In this document: positions 1-8,514 of the stretch, in pieces
Position numbering within the stretch: position 1 is the first letter of the stretch
Layout: every line of letters begins with the position of its first letter
Assembly (NCBI RefSeq): GCF_018917935.1
Contig: NZ_JAHLPN010000001.1
Span: forward strand, 248,001-312,000
DNA length: 64,000 nucleotides
Direction of reading: 5' to 3'
DNA from: Kineothrix sp. MSJ-39
GTDB taxonomy: Bacteria; Bacillota; Clostridia; Lachnospirales; Lachnospiraceae
The notes under the pieces: model-generated
Seen by the model: the letters and a program-made list of their open reading frames with translations, nothing else
Databases searched by the model: none
Told to the model about the DNA's origin: nothing
Position numbers and translations under genes: made by a program

Positions 1-456
1 AATACCGGTTCTGGCAAGCTCCAAGATTTCAAAACCGTCTAACAGTTTCAGGAAAGCATCAATCTTTTCCTGATTACCGGTAAGCTCGACCATCAGACTG
101 TCAGATGCGACATCAATGACCTTTGCACGGAAGATATCCGCCATAGCGATCACGCCCTGTCTCTGGCTTGCATCGGCTCTGACCTTGATCATTGCCAGTT
201 CTCTGTAAACACTGCTTTCCGGCTTTAACTCCTTGATATCCCGTACATCGACAAGTTTTGCAACCTGCTTCTCGATCTGATCCAGAATGATATCATCTCC
301 GCTTGTCACGATCGTGATACGGGTGTATCTCGGATCTGCCGTCACACCGGCGGTGATACTTTCGATATTATATCCTCTGCGGCTGAACAGTCCTGAAATA
401 CGGCTTAAAACACCTGATGTATTATCAACTAATATCTGAAATACTTTCTTTTGCAT
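1..456 (-). CDS. ilvN: acetolactate synthase small subunit, second copy (3' end outside window)
   Basis: Regulatory subunit of acetohydroxyacid synthase, the first common step of valine, leucine and isoleucine synthesis. My translation of the minus strand from the ATG at 456 gives 152 codons running off the window edge, so only the last few residues are missing. The N-terminal ACT domain is clear: the start MQKKVFQILVDNTSGVLSR, then LFSRRGYNIES. The C-terminal half carries the usual REL-MIKV strand and ends in LELARTGI. The start has a GGAAGG ribosome site about 10 bases upstream. It follows another small-subunit gene (576-1061) of clearly different sequence, and has its own promoter. This copy looks closer to the canonical IlvN/IlvH. 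Confidence 0.93.
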   Translation of the reverse strand, partial: MQKKVFQILVDNTSGVLSRISGLFSRRGYNIESITAGVTADPRYTRITIVTSGDDIILDQIEKQVAKLVDVRDIKELKPESSVYRELAMIKVRADASQRQGVIAMADIFRAKVIDVASDSLMVELTGNQEKIDAFLKLLDGFEILELARTGI

Positions 457-491
457 TTGCTTTATACCCTTCCTTCACCATCTCTATGAGC

Positions 492-521
492 ATTGTATCA
501 GCATAAGACAGGCTTTGTCAA
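492..521 (-). promoter_or_regulatory. sigma-70-type promoter before second ilvN
   Basis: On the minus strand a perfect TTGACA (516-521) is followed after 18 bases by TACAAT (492-497), 36 bases before the ATG of the downstream ilvN copy. It lies in the 119-bp gap between the two small-subunit genes, so the distal gene, and whatever follows it beyond the window, can be transcribed apart from ilvB. I saw no leader-peptide or T-box structure in this gap. Confidence 0.75.
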
Positions 522-575
522 CGTATGATATCCTTTCATGCATCCCATAACCTGTATTCATAGTTTGGAGTTATA

Positions 576-1061
576 TTATTCGTTTTCAGCGCATTTTGGC
601 AGTGCCAGCGTACCGGTTCTTGCCACCTCTACAATGCTGACCGATTTCAGCATCTGGATCAGAAGCTGGATGCGTTCCGGCTCTGCACAGATCTGGATCA
701 TCATAAAGGATTTGGACATATCCACGATCTCCGCCTTTAAGATACTGCAGACCTCCATGATATCCTTGCGGTTTGTACGGTTATATTTTACCTTGATCAG
801 CATGAGCTCCCGCGAAATGCTCTGCTCCTCATGGAAAGTACGCACCTTGATGATATCCAGCTTTTTGTTGAGCTGCTTTTCGATCTGCTCGAGTGTTCTC
901 TGATTGCCGCTGGAAACGATCGTCATGCAGGATACTTCCTTATCGTCTGTTTCCCCTACAGCGAGGGAATCAATATTAAAACTTCTTCTGGAAAACAGTC
1001 CTGCCACCTTGCAAAGTACACCGGAACGGTTTTCCACCAATACAGAATATATTTTCTTCAT
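576..1061 (-). CDS. ilvN: acetolactate synthase small subunit, first copy
   Basis: ACT-domain regulatory subunit of acetohydroxyacid synthase, 161 residues, directly after ilvB (32-bp gap), so probably the partner co-translated with it. The N-terminal ACT motif reads MKKIYSVLVENRSGVLCK with SRRSFNIDSL. The C-terminal domain has SRELMLIKVKY and VEVARTGTLAL. An in-frame GTG 12 bases upstream lies inside the GGAGG ribosome site, so I place the start at the ATG at 1061. It differs at most positions from the second copy at 1-456 (SFNIDSLAVGE against GYNIESITAGV), which points to an old paralogue pair and not a recent duplication. Confidence 0.92.
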   Translation of the reverse strand: MKKIYSVLVENRSGVLCKVAGLFSRRSFNIDSLAVGETDDKEVSCMTIVSSGNQRTLEQIEKQLNKKLDIIKVRTFHEEQSISRELMLIKVKYNRTNRKDIMEVCSILKAEIVDMSKSFMMIQICAEPERIQLLIQMLKSVSIVEVARTGTLALPKCAENE

Positions 1062-1093
1062 AGGAACCTCCACTCTCTTTTACTGCTCATCCT

Positions 1094-2707
1094 CTATACA
1101 AGATCCATCGGATCGATCACAACTTCCATCAGGCTTGCCTTGTCATCCTGCAAAAATGCTTTCAGTTTTTCTTCGATCTGGTCATTTTTCTCTACCAGAT
1201 AATAAGGCATATCGTAAGCTGCTGCGATCTTGGAAAGATCCGGTGATCCGGTCAGATCTACAACGGAATAATGGTCTTCATACGTAAAATGCTGGTACTG
1301 ACGCACCATCCCCAGATAATTGTTACGCAGTACAATGACTTTGGAGCGGATTCCGTGCTGACGCATTGTCGCAAGCTCCATCATGGACATCTGGAAGGAA
1401 CCGTCTCCACAGACTGCAACGACTTCCTTTTCCGGGCACTGATATTTGGCACCCATCGCTGCAGGAATGGAATAGCCCATCGTTCCCATACCACCGGAGG
1501 TCAGGAAGTGTCCCTTTTTGACAATATGGTAATTACATGACCAGATCTGGTTCTGTCCGACATCTGCCACGTAAACCGCATCCTCCGGAAGCATCTCTGA
1601 GATCGTCCGGATGAAAGCAGCCGGATCCACATATGCCGGGGATGGATTTCTCTTCCGCTGCATCGTTGCTTCATAATAATTCAGCTGTTCTGTCCAGTCT
1701 GTGAAATCTCCGGTGATCTCCTGCTCCATCAGGTCTTCAAAGATCGACTTGCAGTCACCGACCAGCGGAATGTGTGGGCCGACGTTCTTACCGATCTCCG
1801 CAGGATCCACATCGATATGTACAAGCACTTTGTTGTTAATGATCAGATCCGGCTGATTGACAGCACGGTCTGCCACTCTGGCACCGACCATCAGTAAAAG
1901 ATCACATTCATTCATGGCTCTGTTGGCATACGGATGTCCGTTATTACCGACCATGCCAAAATACATATCATCCTCTGTCGGCATAACACCGATTCCCATC
2001 ATCGTGGAAACGACCGGAACCTGATATTTATGTGCAAACTGATATAACACTTCCTTGGCATCACTTAATAACACACCGCCGCCTGCACAGATCAGCGGTC
2101 TTTTTGCCTTGGAAAGCTCTTTTGCCACTTTTTTGATCTGTACCATATTGCCCTTTACCGTCGGCTTATAAGTACGGAGTTTTACTTCCTGCGGGTATTT
2201 AAACTTGGAAATCGAAGCAAGCTGTACATCGATCGGTACATCGATCAGAACCGGGCCTTTTCTGCCTGTATTTGCGATATGAAAGGCTTCTTTGAAAATA
2301 CGCGGGATATCTTCCACATCCTTTACCAGATAGCTGTATTTGACAAAGCTCTCCACAGCTCCCGTGATATCCGCCTCCTGGAACACATCACTGCCGATCA
2401 GTTCACTGTTTACCTGTCCTGTGATACAAACCATCGGAATGCTGTCCGCAAATGCGGTTGCAATACCGGTGATCAGATTTGTGGCACCGGGACCTGAAGT
2501 CACCGCACATACCCCCACCTGACCTGATACACGGGCAAGTCCGCTTGCTGCATGCGCTGCGTTCTGTTCTGTACGCACCAGCACACTTTCAATTTCTGAA
2601 TCCAGAATGCTGTTATAAAATGGACAGATCGCAACACCCGGATAGCCGAATACTGCTTTTACCCCTTCCATTTCCAGACATTTTACCATTGCATCTGCAC
2701 CGTTCAT
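1094..2707 (-). CDS. ilvB: acetolactate synthase large (catalytic) subunit
   Basis: Thiamine-diphosphate enzyme that condenses two pyruvates to acetolactate, or pyruvate and 2-oxobutyrate to acetohydroxybutyrate. At 537 residues it is close to the usual 550-570. The N-terminal Pyr domain has the catalytic glutamate in RTEQNAAHAA (about E47) and SGPGATNL. The central domain carries GGGVLLSDA. The C-terminal domain has the ThDP/Mg motif GDGSFQMS near residue 434, with NN about 28 residues on. The start has AAGGAGATAGAAC before the ATG. Two small-subunit genes follow in the same direction. Without the two subunits assayed I cannot say which one it prefers. Confidence 0.95.
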   Translation of the reverse strand: MNGADAMVKCLEMEGVKAVFGYPGVAICPFYNSILDSEIESVLVRTEQNAAHAASGLARVSGQVGVCAVTSGPGATNLITGIATAFADSIPMVCITGQVNSELIGSDVFQEADITGAVESFVKYSYLVKDVEDIPRIFKEAFHIANTGRKGPVLIDVPIDVQLASISKFKYPQEVKLRTYKPTVKGNMVQIKKVAKELSKAKRPLICAGGGVLLSDAKEVLYQFAHKYQVPVVSTMMGIGVMPTEDDMYFGMVGNNGHPYANRAMNECDLLLMVGARVADRAVNQPDLIINNKVLVHIDVDPAEIGKNVGPHIPLVGDCKSIFEDLMEQEITGDFTDWTEQLNYYEATMQRKRNPSPAYVDPAAFIRTISEMLPEDAVYVADVGQNQIWSCNYHIVKKGHFLTSGGMGTMGYSIPAAMGAKYQCPEKEVVAVCGDGSFQMSMMELATMRQHGIRSKVIVLRNNYLGMVRQYQHFTYEDHYSVVDLTGSPDLSKIAAAYDMPYYLVEKNDQIEEKLKAFLQDDKASLMEVVIDPMDLV

Positions 2708-2749
2708 GTTCTATCTCCTTTATTCTGCATCTTTTTATAAACTATACTA

Positions 2750-5179
2750 TCAGTCACGCAGTCCCAATACCTGTTTAGCTACCTTGACCGCTTCCGCTGC
2801 ATCCTTGGAATAGCCGTCTGCACCGATCTCATCCGCATATTCCTGCGTAATGACCGCACCGCCGATCAGAACCTTTGCTGTCACGCCCTGCTCTTTGGCA
2901 TATTCGATCACGTGCTTCATCTGCTGCATTGTGGTCGTCATCAGGGCAGAAAGTGCGATAATATCCGCATGTTCCTTTTTCGCTGTTTCTATAATGACCT
3001 CTTTGGGCACATCTTTTCCGAGATCGATCACACGGAAACCATAGTTTTTCAGCATCAGCGCCACCAGATTTTTCCCGATATCATGGATATCGCCTTCCAC
3101 TGTCGCAATCACAATAGTTGCCTTCGGCTTACCATCGCTGGCTGCCAGAAGCAGCGGCTGGATATCTTCGATCGCCGTTTTCATGGCTTCTGCACTGGCA
3201 ATAAGCTGTGGCAGGAAGTAAATCCCTTTATCAAACAGATCACCCACCTCATTGATCGCAGGCAGAAGTGCTTCATTTAAGATCTGCTGTGCTTCATGCT
3301 CTTTCAGTGCTGCATGCACCTGATCGATGATCTTTGTCTTATTTCCTTTGAGGACACATTCGTATACTTTCTGGAGCACACTTTTTTCTGCTGCAGGAAT
3401 CTTCTGTTCCACCGTTCCGGCTGTTCGCTGCTTGCGCTCATTCATAACCTCGATATAGGAAAGATCCGCATCCTGTTTATGTAACAGCAGATCGGATGCC
3501 AGCATACAGCTTGTCAAAAGCTCCTGATTCGGATTTGCGATCGCCATGGTCAGACCGTTTGCGATCGCCATGGTCAGAAATGCCGCATTGATATAGCTTC
3601 TTTCCGGAAGTCCGAAGGAAATATTGGAAAGGCCACAGATCGTTGCCAATCCCTGCTCCTTACAGTACCGGATCGTTTCCAGTGTTTCCAGTGCCGCATT
3701 TTTATTGGCACCGACTGTCGCCACCAGTCCGTCTACCACAATATCTTCTTTTGTAAATCCAAGCTCCAGTGCTCTGTGCAGGATCTTCTGGATGATCTCT
3801 TTCTTTTCATCCAGATCCTTTGGAAGCCCCTCATCAGATACCGGAAGCAGGATAAACATTGCTCCGTATTTCTTTGCGATCTGCAGGAGCGGTTCCATCT
3901 TTGCACTTTCCATGGAAATGGAGTTGATCAATGCCCTGCCCGGATAATGCCGCAGCACATATTCCTGCACGTCAACATGGGAGGAATCGATACAAAGTGG
4001 CAGGCTTGTCTGCATGGAAACATCTTCCATGACCTTCAGAAGCGTTTCCTTTTCATCAATACCGCTCATGCCCATATTGATATCCAGAATGGAAGCTCCG
4101 CTTTCCTCCTGCTGGGTCACAAACTCCTCCACCATGGAAAAATCGTTATCGCGGATACACGCCTGAAACTTCTTTTTGCCGGTCGGATTGATCCTTTCGC
4201 CGACAATATGGAATCTGTCATCCAGTCCGAATGCCAGTGTTTTCCGTTCACTGGTCAGATAGCGGATCCCTTTATTCTGTACTTCTTCCACCGCCGGCAG
4301 TTCCATCGCGCTTGTCTTTTCTACCATGGAACGGATATGGTTGACTGTGGTACCACAACAGCCTCCGAGGAAGGTTGCCCCTGCTTCTACAAGCAGACAC
4401 ATCTCCTTGCCGAAGGTTTCCGCATCCATTTCATAAACTGTTCTGCCCTCGCTGTCCAACTTTGGCAGGCCTGCATTCGGCTTTGCCAGTACAGGGATCT
4501 TTGCCACCTGCTTCATCTGCCGGACAACTTCACACATCTGATCCGGCCCTGTCGAGCAGTTCGTTCCAACGACATCTGCGCCAAGTGCCTGTAATACAAG
4601 CATGGCTGTCATCGGATCTGTACCGAACAAAGTCTTATTATCGGATTCAAATGTCAGGCTCGCGATCACCGGAAGGGAAGATACTTCCTTTGCTGCGATC
4701 AGGGCAGCCCTTGTTTCCTGCAGGCTCATCATCGTTTCTACGACTAAAAGATCCACGCCTGCCTGATCCAATACCCGGATCTGCTCCTTGTAGACATCGA
4801 TCAGTTCTTCAAAATCCATGTCCCCCATCGGCGTAAGCTGTCTGCCTGTCATCGTAATGTCGCCCGCAACCAGTGCTTTGCCGCCCGCAGCTTGTTTTGC
4901 CAGTCTGACAAGTTCTGTATTCATATCGACAAGATGATCTTCCAGTCCGTATTCCGCCAGTTTGATCCTGTTTGCCGTAAATGTCGGTGCATACAGGATA
5001 TTGGTGCCCGCTTCCACGAAAGCTCTCTGTAATTCTAAGATCGCATCCGGGTGTTCCAGGATCCACTGTTCCGGGCAGACGCCTGTAGGCATGCCTGCCT
5101 TCTGCAGGTTCGATCCGGTTGCTCCGTCCAAATAAATGAGTTTGTTTTGATAAAATTCTCTGAATTCCTGTTTTGTCAT
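2750..5179 (-). CDS. metH: cobalamin-dependent methionine synthase without reactivation domain
   Basis: Moves a methyl group from methyl-THF through cobalamin to homocysteine. Its 809 residues hold three modules. A homocysteine-binding barrel (about 1-290) has zinc cysteines in VGTNCSTGP and LGGCCGTT. A pterin-binding barrel (about 315-570) has ERINPTGKKKF and DINMG. A cobalamin cap and Rossmann unit (about 600-809) has EGDIHDIGKN, where the histidine is the cobalt ligand, then ALSALMTTTM and IGGA. The roughly 330-residue AdoMet reactivation domain of E. coli MetH is absent, as in many Clostridia. The start overlaps rluD by 4 bases (ATGA) with no strong ribosome site, suggesting coupled translation. 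No cobalamin or SAM riboswitch is possible at that junction. Confidence 0.95.
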   Translation of the reverse strand: MTKQEFREFYQNKLIYLDGATGSNLQKAGMPTGVCPEQWILEHPDAILELQRAFVEAGTNILYAPTFTANRIKLAEYGLEDHLVDMNTELVRLAKQAAGGKALVAGDITMTGRQLTPMGDMDFEELIDVYKEQIRVLDQAGVDLLVVETMMSLQETRAALIAAKEVSSLPVIASLTFESDNKTLFGTDPMTAMLVLQALGADVVGTNCSTGPDQMCEVVRQMKQVAKIPVLAKPNAGLPKLDSEGRTVYEMDAETFGKEMCLLVEAGATFLGGCCGTTVNHIRSMVEKTSAMELPAVEEVQNKGIRYLTSERKTLAFGLDDRFHIVGERINPTGKKKFQACIRDNDFSMVEEFVTQQEESGASILDINMGMSGIDEKETLLKVMEDVSMQTSLPLCIDSSHVDVQEYVLRHYPGRALINSISMESAKMEPLLQIAKKYGAMFILLPVSDEGLPKDLDEKKEIIQKILHRALELGFTKEDIVVDGLVATVGANKNAALETLETIRYCKEQGLATICGLSNISFGLPERSYINAAFLTMAIANGLTMAIANPNQELLTSCMLASDLLLHKQDADLSYIEVMNERKQRTAGTVEQKIPAAEKSVLQKVYECVLKGNKTKIIDQVHAALKEHEAQQILNEALLPAINEVGDLFDKGIYFLPQLIASAEAMKTAIEDIQPLLLAASDGKPKATIVIATVEGDIHDIGKNLVALMLKNYGFRVIDLGKDVPKEVIIETAKKEHADIIALSALMTTTMQQMKHVIEYAKEQGVTAKVLIGGAVITQEYADEIGADGYSKDAAEAVKVAKQVLGLRD

Positions 5180-6075
5180 GATTCAAGTACCGCCAGTAAG
5201 TGTTCAAAATAGGGAGGCAATGGTGCATTCACTTCAATGTATTCTCCTGTCCTCGGATGGTGAAATCCAAGGGTCATTGCATGCAGGCACTGCCCTTCAC
5301 ATTTATATTTATCTGATTTTCTGCCATATACCTCATCCCCCAAAAGAGGATGTCCGATAGATGCCATATGAACACGTATCTGGTGTGTTCGTCCTGTTTC
5401 CAGTACACACTCCACATACGTGTAATGCTTAAACCGCTGTAAAACCTTATAATGAGTTACCGCAGGCTTACCGTCTGCAGTGATCGCCATTTTTTTACGG
5501 TCCTTTTTATCTCTGCCGATCGCGCCTTCGATCGTTCCTTCCTCGTCCTTTAAAACGCCTGTCACGATTGCCCGGTAACGCCTGTTGATCGAATGCTCTT
5601 TTAACTGCCTTGCGATCTCATTATGCGCCATGTCATTTTTGCAGATGATGATTGATCCGGTCGTATCCCTGTCGATCCTGTGCACAATACCCGGCCTAAG
5701 GACTCCGTTGATCCCGGATAACTCTCCCTTGCAATGGTACATCACCGCATTGACAAGTGTCTGGCTGTAATGCCCCGCCGCCGGATGCACGACCATTCCT
5801 TTCGGCTTATCCACCACAAGGACATCTGCATCTTCATATAAGATCGACAGCGGAATGTCTTCCGCGACGATGTCCGGTTCAACTGCCTCTGGAATCTCAA
5901 ATTCGATCCGGTCGCCTTTCCGCAGTTTATAATTTGGCTTTACGCTTTTCCCGTTTACTATAACCTCGCCGTCCTTCAGTATTTTCTGAAGGAAAGAACG
6001 GGTCAGATCCTGCGAATCCGCAAGAAACCGGTCAATGCGCTCTCCTGCCTGATTTTCCGTTATTTCCAGTATCAT
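5176..6075 (-). CDS. rluD: RluA/RluD-family 23S rRNA pseudouridine synthase
   Basis: Isomerises uridines in 23S rRNA to pseudouridine. An N-terminal S4 RNA-binding domain (about 1-65; RIDRFLAD, GEVIVNGK, LRKGDRIEF) is followed by the catalytic domain, with the family motif HRIDRDTTG placing the catalytic aspartate at about D135, then ETGRTHQIRVH and HPLLGDEVYG near the end. Its 299 residues match the family. It overlaps lspA upstream and metH downstream by 4 bases each, so lspA-rluD-metH is one tightly coupled unit. Exact rRNA targets cannot be read from sequence, so RluD is the closest name. Confidence 0.92.
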   Translation of the reverse strand: MILEITENQAGERIDRFLADSQDLTRSFLQKILKDGEVIVNGKSVKPNYKLRKGDRIEFEIPEAVEPDIVAEDIPLSILYEDADVLVVDKPKGMVVHPAAGHYSQTLVNAVMYHCKGELSGINGVLRPGIVHRIDRDTTGSIIICKNDMAHNEIARQLKEHSINRRYRAIVTGVLKDEEGTIEGAIGRDKKDRKKMAITADGKPAVTHYKVLQRFKHYTYVECVLETGRTHQIRVHMASIGHPLLGDEVYGRKSDKYKCEGQCLHAMTLGFHHPRTGEYIEVNAPLPPYFEHLLAVLES

Positions 6076-6620
6076 TTGATCTCATGCACCTTCTTCTGTT
6101 TCTGCAGCTGTAAGGAGATAAATTTCAGATCATCCTCTTTGCAGAAAAACAGCACAAAGATAATTAAAATAGCCGTACAGAAGGAAACATACAGATCTGC
6201 CACGTTAAAGATTGGGAAATCGATCAGGCTGATATAAAAGAAATCAACCACATAATCCAGTCTGAGTCTGTCGATCATATTACCGATCGCGCCCGCTGCG
6301 ATAAATGTCAGCAGGATATGCCAGATTCTGTATTTCTTTCCTTCCGGTGTTTTGACCAGTATAAATGCAATGACTGTCAGCATTACGACCGCCGCAAACA
6401 CGAAGAACAGCTTGCCGTCCTGCAAAATACCGAATGCTGCACCTCTGTTTTCCAGATACTGCAGTTCAAATACGCCCGGCCAGATCTTTATCGCCGGCTG
6501 ATCCTTCAGATGTGTCACCGCCAGATACTTGGTTCCCTGATCCAGTGCAAGCAGCACCAGGAAACAGCATAGATCCAGCAGCAGTTGTTTCAGTTTCCAG
6601 TATTTATTCTTCTTATTCAT
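6072..6620 (-). CDS. lspA: lipoprotein signal peptidase
   Basis: Membrane aspartic protease (signal peptidase II) that cuts the signal peptide from prolipoproteins after diacylglyceryl modification. Four membrane segments are visible. The conserved aspartate regions are GNMIDRL with VVDFF, and FNVADLYV; family work places the catalytic pair in the VVD and NVAD motifs. I choose the ATG at 6620 because TGAGGA sits 5 bases upstream; five more codons upstream are possible. It overlaps the end of aroB by 8 bases. One likely substrate in the window is the lipobox-bearing carboxypeptidase at 11338-12330. Confidence 0.94.
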   Translation of the reverse strand: MNKKNKYWKLKQLLLDLCCFLVLLALDQGTKYLAVTHLKDQPAIKIWPGVFELQYLENRGAAFGILQDGKLFFVFAAVVMLTVIAFILVKTPEGKKYRIWHILLTFIAAGAIGNMIDRLRLDYVVDFFYISLIDFPIFNVADLYVSFCTAILIIFVLFFCKEDDLKFISLQLQKQKKVHEIK

Positions 6621-7737
6621 ACTTGTCCTCATCACTTACATAAATTTCATGGATGCCCATACGCAGTTCTTCATCTGTCACTGTATGGTCGATCACCGCT
6701 TTTCCAATCTTCTTCAGCAGTACAAATTTGATCTTGCCTGCTTCCATCTTCTTATCACTCTTTGTCAGCTTCAGGATCTCTTCCGGATCCACATCCTCGA
6801 TCGTGATCGGCAGATTGAACGGAACGAACATATCACGGATCTCATAATATTCATCAAAGGTCAGCATTTCTCTCTTATAGGAAATAAAAGCCGCTGCCAC
6901 AATACCAAGTGCCACACATTCTCCGTGCAGCAGTTCAAAGTTCTTTGCTTTCTCAACTGCATGCCCGATCGTATGTCCCAGATTCAGGAGTGCTCTGTCT
7001 CCCTGCTCGGTCGGATCCTTCTCGACAACCATACGCTTGATATTACAGCAGTTGTAGATCATCAGGCGGATTGTCTCCGGATCCTTGTCATAGATCTCAT
7101 ACAGGCTGTTGATAATCCAGCCATAGAACATACCGTCTTTGATCAGTGCGCTCTTTAGCACCTCACCCATGCCTGCATAGAACTGTCTTTCCGGTAAAGT
7201 GGAAAGTGTCTGCAGATTCATATAAACGAGCTTTGGCATATAAAATGCGCCGACCATATTCTTATACTGGGAGAAATCAACACCGGTCTTACCGCCAATG
7301 CTGCTGTCTACCTGTGCCAGTAATGTCGTCGGGATCTGGATAAAACGGATGCCACGCAGATAAGTTGCAGCAGCAAACCCTGTCAGATCGCCTACAACAC
7401 CGCCGCCCAATGCGACAAGCAGATCTTTTCTGTCAAAGTGCTGCTCGATCAGAAAGGTATACAGCTTCTGCACAACCTCCAGATTTTTATTTTCTTCTCC
7501 TGCAGGGAATGTGAAGATCTCACATACGCTGCAGATCTTTTCCAGTTCTGCCTTTACAGCCTCTGCATAAAGCGGACCCACATTGGAATCTGTTACAATA
7601 CAGATCTTATGTGTTTCCAGCTCCAGATCTGCCATTGCTTCCGTCAGATCTGCAAAGGAATCTTCAAATAAAATATTGTAACTGAATTTGCCGTCCTTTG
7701 AAACGGGCATACAATTAGATTTTAATTCTGTGATCAT
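6613..7737 (-). CDS. aroB: 3-dehydroquinate synthase
   Basis: Second step of the shikimate pathway: converts DAHP to 3-dehydroquinate using NAD and a metal. The 374 residues carry the nucleotide-binding segment LGGGVVGDLTGFAAATYLRG, then QVDSSIGGKTGVD, and the metal-binding LNLGHTIGHAVE and HGECVALG. It opens a unit with lspA, rluD and metH after the terminator at 7918-7952. The structured repeat at 7761-7917 ends about 25 bases before its start codon, and the purine-rich stretch that supplies its ribosome site joins directly to that repeat. Confidence 0.95.
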   Translation of the reverse strand: MITELKSNCMPVSKDGKFSYNILFEDSFADLTEAMADLELETHKICIVTDSNVGPLYAEAVKAELEKICSVCEIFTFPAGEENKNLEVVQKLYTFLIEQHFDRKDLLVALGGGVVGDLTGFAAATYLRGIRFIQIPTTLLAQVDSSIGGKTGVDFSQYKNMVGAFYMPKLVYMNLQTLSTLPERQFYAGMGEVLKSALIKDGMFYGWIINSLYEIYDKDPETIRLMIYNCCNIKRMVVEKDPTEQGDRALLNLGHTIGHAVEKAKNFELLHGECVALGIVAAAFISYKREMLTFDEYYEIRDMFVPFNLPITIEDVDPEEILKLTKSDKKMEAGKIKFVLLKKIGKAVIDHTVTDEELRMGIHEIYVSDEDKYE

Positions 7738-7760
7738 TACTTTCTTCCTTCCTCTTTCCT

Positions 7761-7917
7761 CTCGAAAATCCCGCTACTTCGTAGCGTCGCTGCTTTGCAG
7801 CTTTTGATTTTCTCGTTGTACGCTCGGATGAAACCTTCTATAACCTGCTTTGCAGGTTATTGCGCCGTACATTTGCTTCGCAAATATACGACAACGCTTG
7901 GTTTCCTTCCTCGCTAC
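7761..7917 (-). repeat. structured intergenic repeat, copy 1 (longest)
   Basis: One of three related copies (others at 10641-10772 and 54444-54602). Shared blocks are a GTAGYGAGGAAGG segment right after the upstream terminator T-tract, an arm closed by GAAACC/GGTTTC (7830-7835 with 7900-7905), the block CGTACAACGAG, and a second arm closed by GAAAATC/GATTTTC (7764-7770 with 7806-7812). Inside are four short hairpins, each with a GAA or AAA triloop on the minus strand: ATTTGC arms at 7871-7885, TAACCTGC arms at 7841-7859, GCTGC arms at 7789-7801 and CGCTAC arms at 7772-7786. Copies 2 and 3 have one hairpin in the first arm where this copy has two. No coding potential or transposase is visible. 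Confidence 0.85.
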
Positions 7918-7952
7918 AAAAAGAACTTCCTGCCAGATCTGACAGGAAGTTC
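7918..7952 (-). terminator. intrinsic terminator after sepF
   Basis: On the minus strand a 10-bp stem (GAACTTCCTG with CAGGAAGTTC, 7923-7952) around a partly self-pairing loop is followed at once by CTTTTT. It sits 25 bases after the sepF stop codon and ends exactly where repeat copy 1 begins. Confidence 0.88.
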
Positions 7953-7977
7953 ATTCATTTTCTCAAACTATCTGTTT

Positions 7978-8496
7978 TTACAGCTCCGGGTTCAGTGACG
8001 GTACATCGAATGAGCCAGCTAAGATATCCTGGAAATCACCGGAAATATCTACGCTTGCTGGTGTAATAATGAAGATATAATGAGATATCTTCTGCAGATT
8101 ACCCTGAATCGCGAAGCAGGAACCTGATGTGAAATCGATGATGCGCTGCGCAACATCTACATCAAGACCTTCTAAATTAAGTACAACCGTACGGTTTGTT
8201 AAAAGTGTTTCTGTAATCTCTCTTGCATCTTCTACTGTTGTTGGTTTAATGACACATACTTCCATTCCACTAACCCCTCTTTTCGGCTGTTTCATTGCTG
8301 TTACCTTTGGAGACTGCTTTGCTCTCGGCTTTTCTTCCTGATAGTCATCTTCAGGCTCTTCCGTTCTGGCAAAAGGCTTCTTCTTCGGCTTTTCTTCTAC
8401 ATATTCATCTTCCATATCGTAGTCGTCATCATCATAATATTCATCTTCCTGATCGTTTAAGGTCATCTTTTTAATCAATGTATCTAATACAGCCAT
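7978..8496 (-). CDS. sepF: cell division protein SepF
   Basis: Membrane-binding FtsZ partner that bundles and anchors the Z ring. The 172 residues have the usual plan: a short N-terminal amphipathic segment (MAVLDTLIKKM), an acidic, Asp/Glu/Tyr-rich linker (about 15-60), and the SepF core from about residue 80 (VCVIKPTTVEDAREI, VVLNLEGLD, AQRIIDFTSG, ISHYIFIITP). I take the ATG at 8496, which has GAGGAGAAGAAG before it, over an in-frame start six codons upstream that would overlap that site. It lies 18 bases after yggS, the usual ylm-type order, and ends its unit with a strong terminator. Confidence 0.93.
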   Translation of the reverse strand: MAVLDTLIKKMTLNDQEDEYYDDDDYDMEDEYVEEKPKKKPFARTEEPEDDYQEEKPRAKQSPKVTAMKQPKRGVSGMEVCVIKPTTVEDAREITETLLTNRTVVLNLEGLDVDVAQRIIDFTSGSCFAIQGNLQKISHYIFIITPASVDISGDFQDILAGSFDVPSLNPEL

Positions 8497-8514
8497 CTTC
8501 TTCTCCTCACACAA

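Noticed and set aside
3534-3578. Tandem 21-base repeat inside metH encoding LTMAIAN twice
   Set aside because: The repeat is in frame in the pterin-domain barrel, and the protein has normal family length as far as I can judge; likely similar helices with shared codons, not a recent duplication.
3776-4594. Long open frame on the plus strand opposite metH (272 codons)
   Set aside because: It is antisense to a well-conserved metH, is rich in His, Cys and Arg, has no recognisable motif, and similar long plus-strand frames occur opposite many genes here.
2708-7760. Cobalamin, SAM or T-box riboswitch controlling metH or ilvB
   Set aside because: metH overlaps rluD by 4 bases and ilvB follows metH by 42 bases, leaving no room for such a leader; nothing similar is seen before aroB except repeat copy 1.
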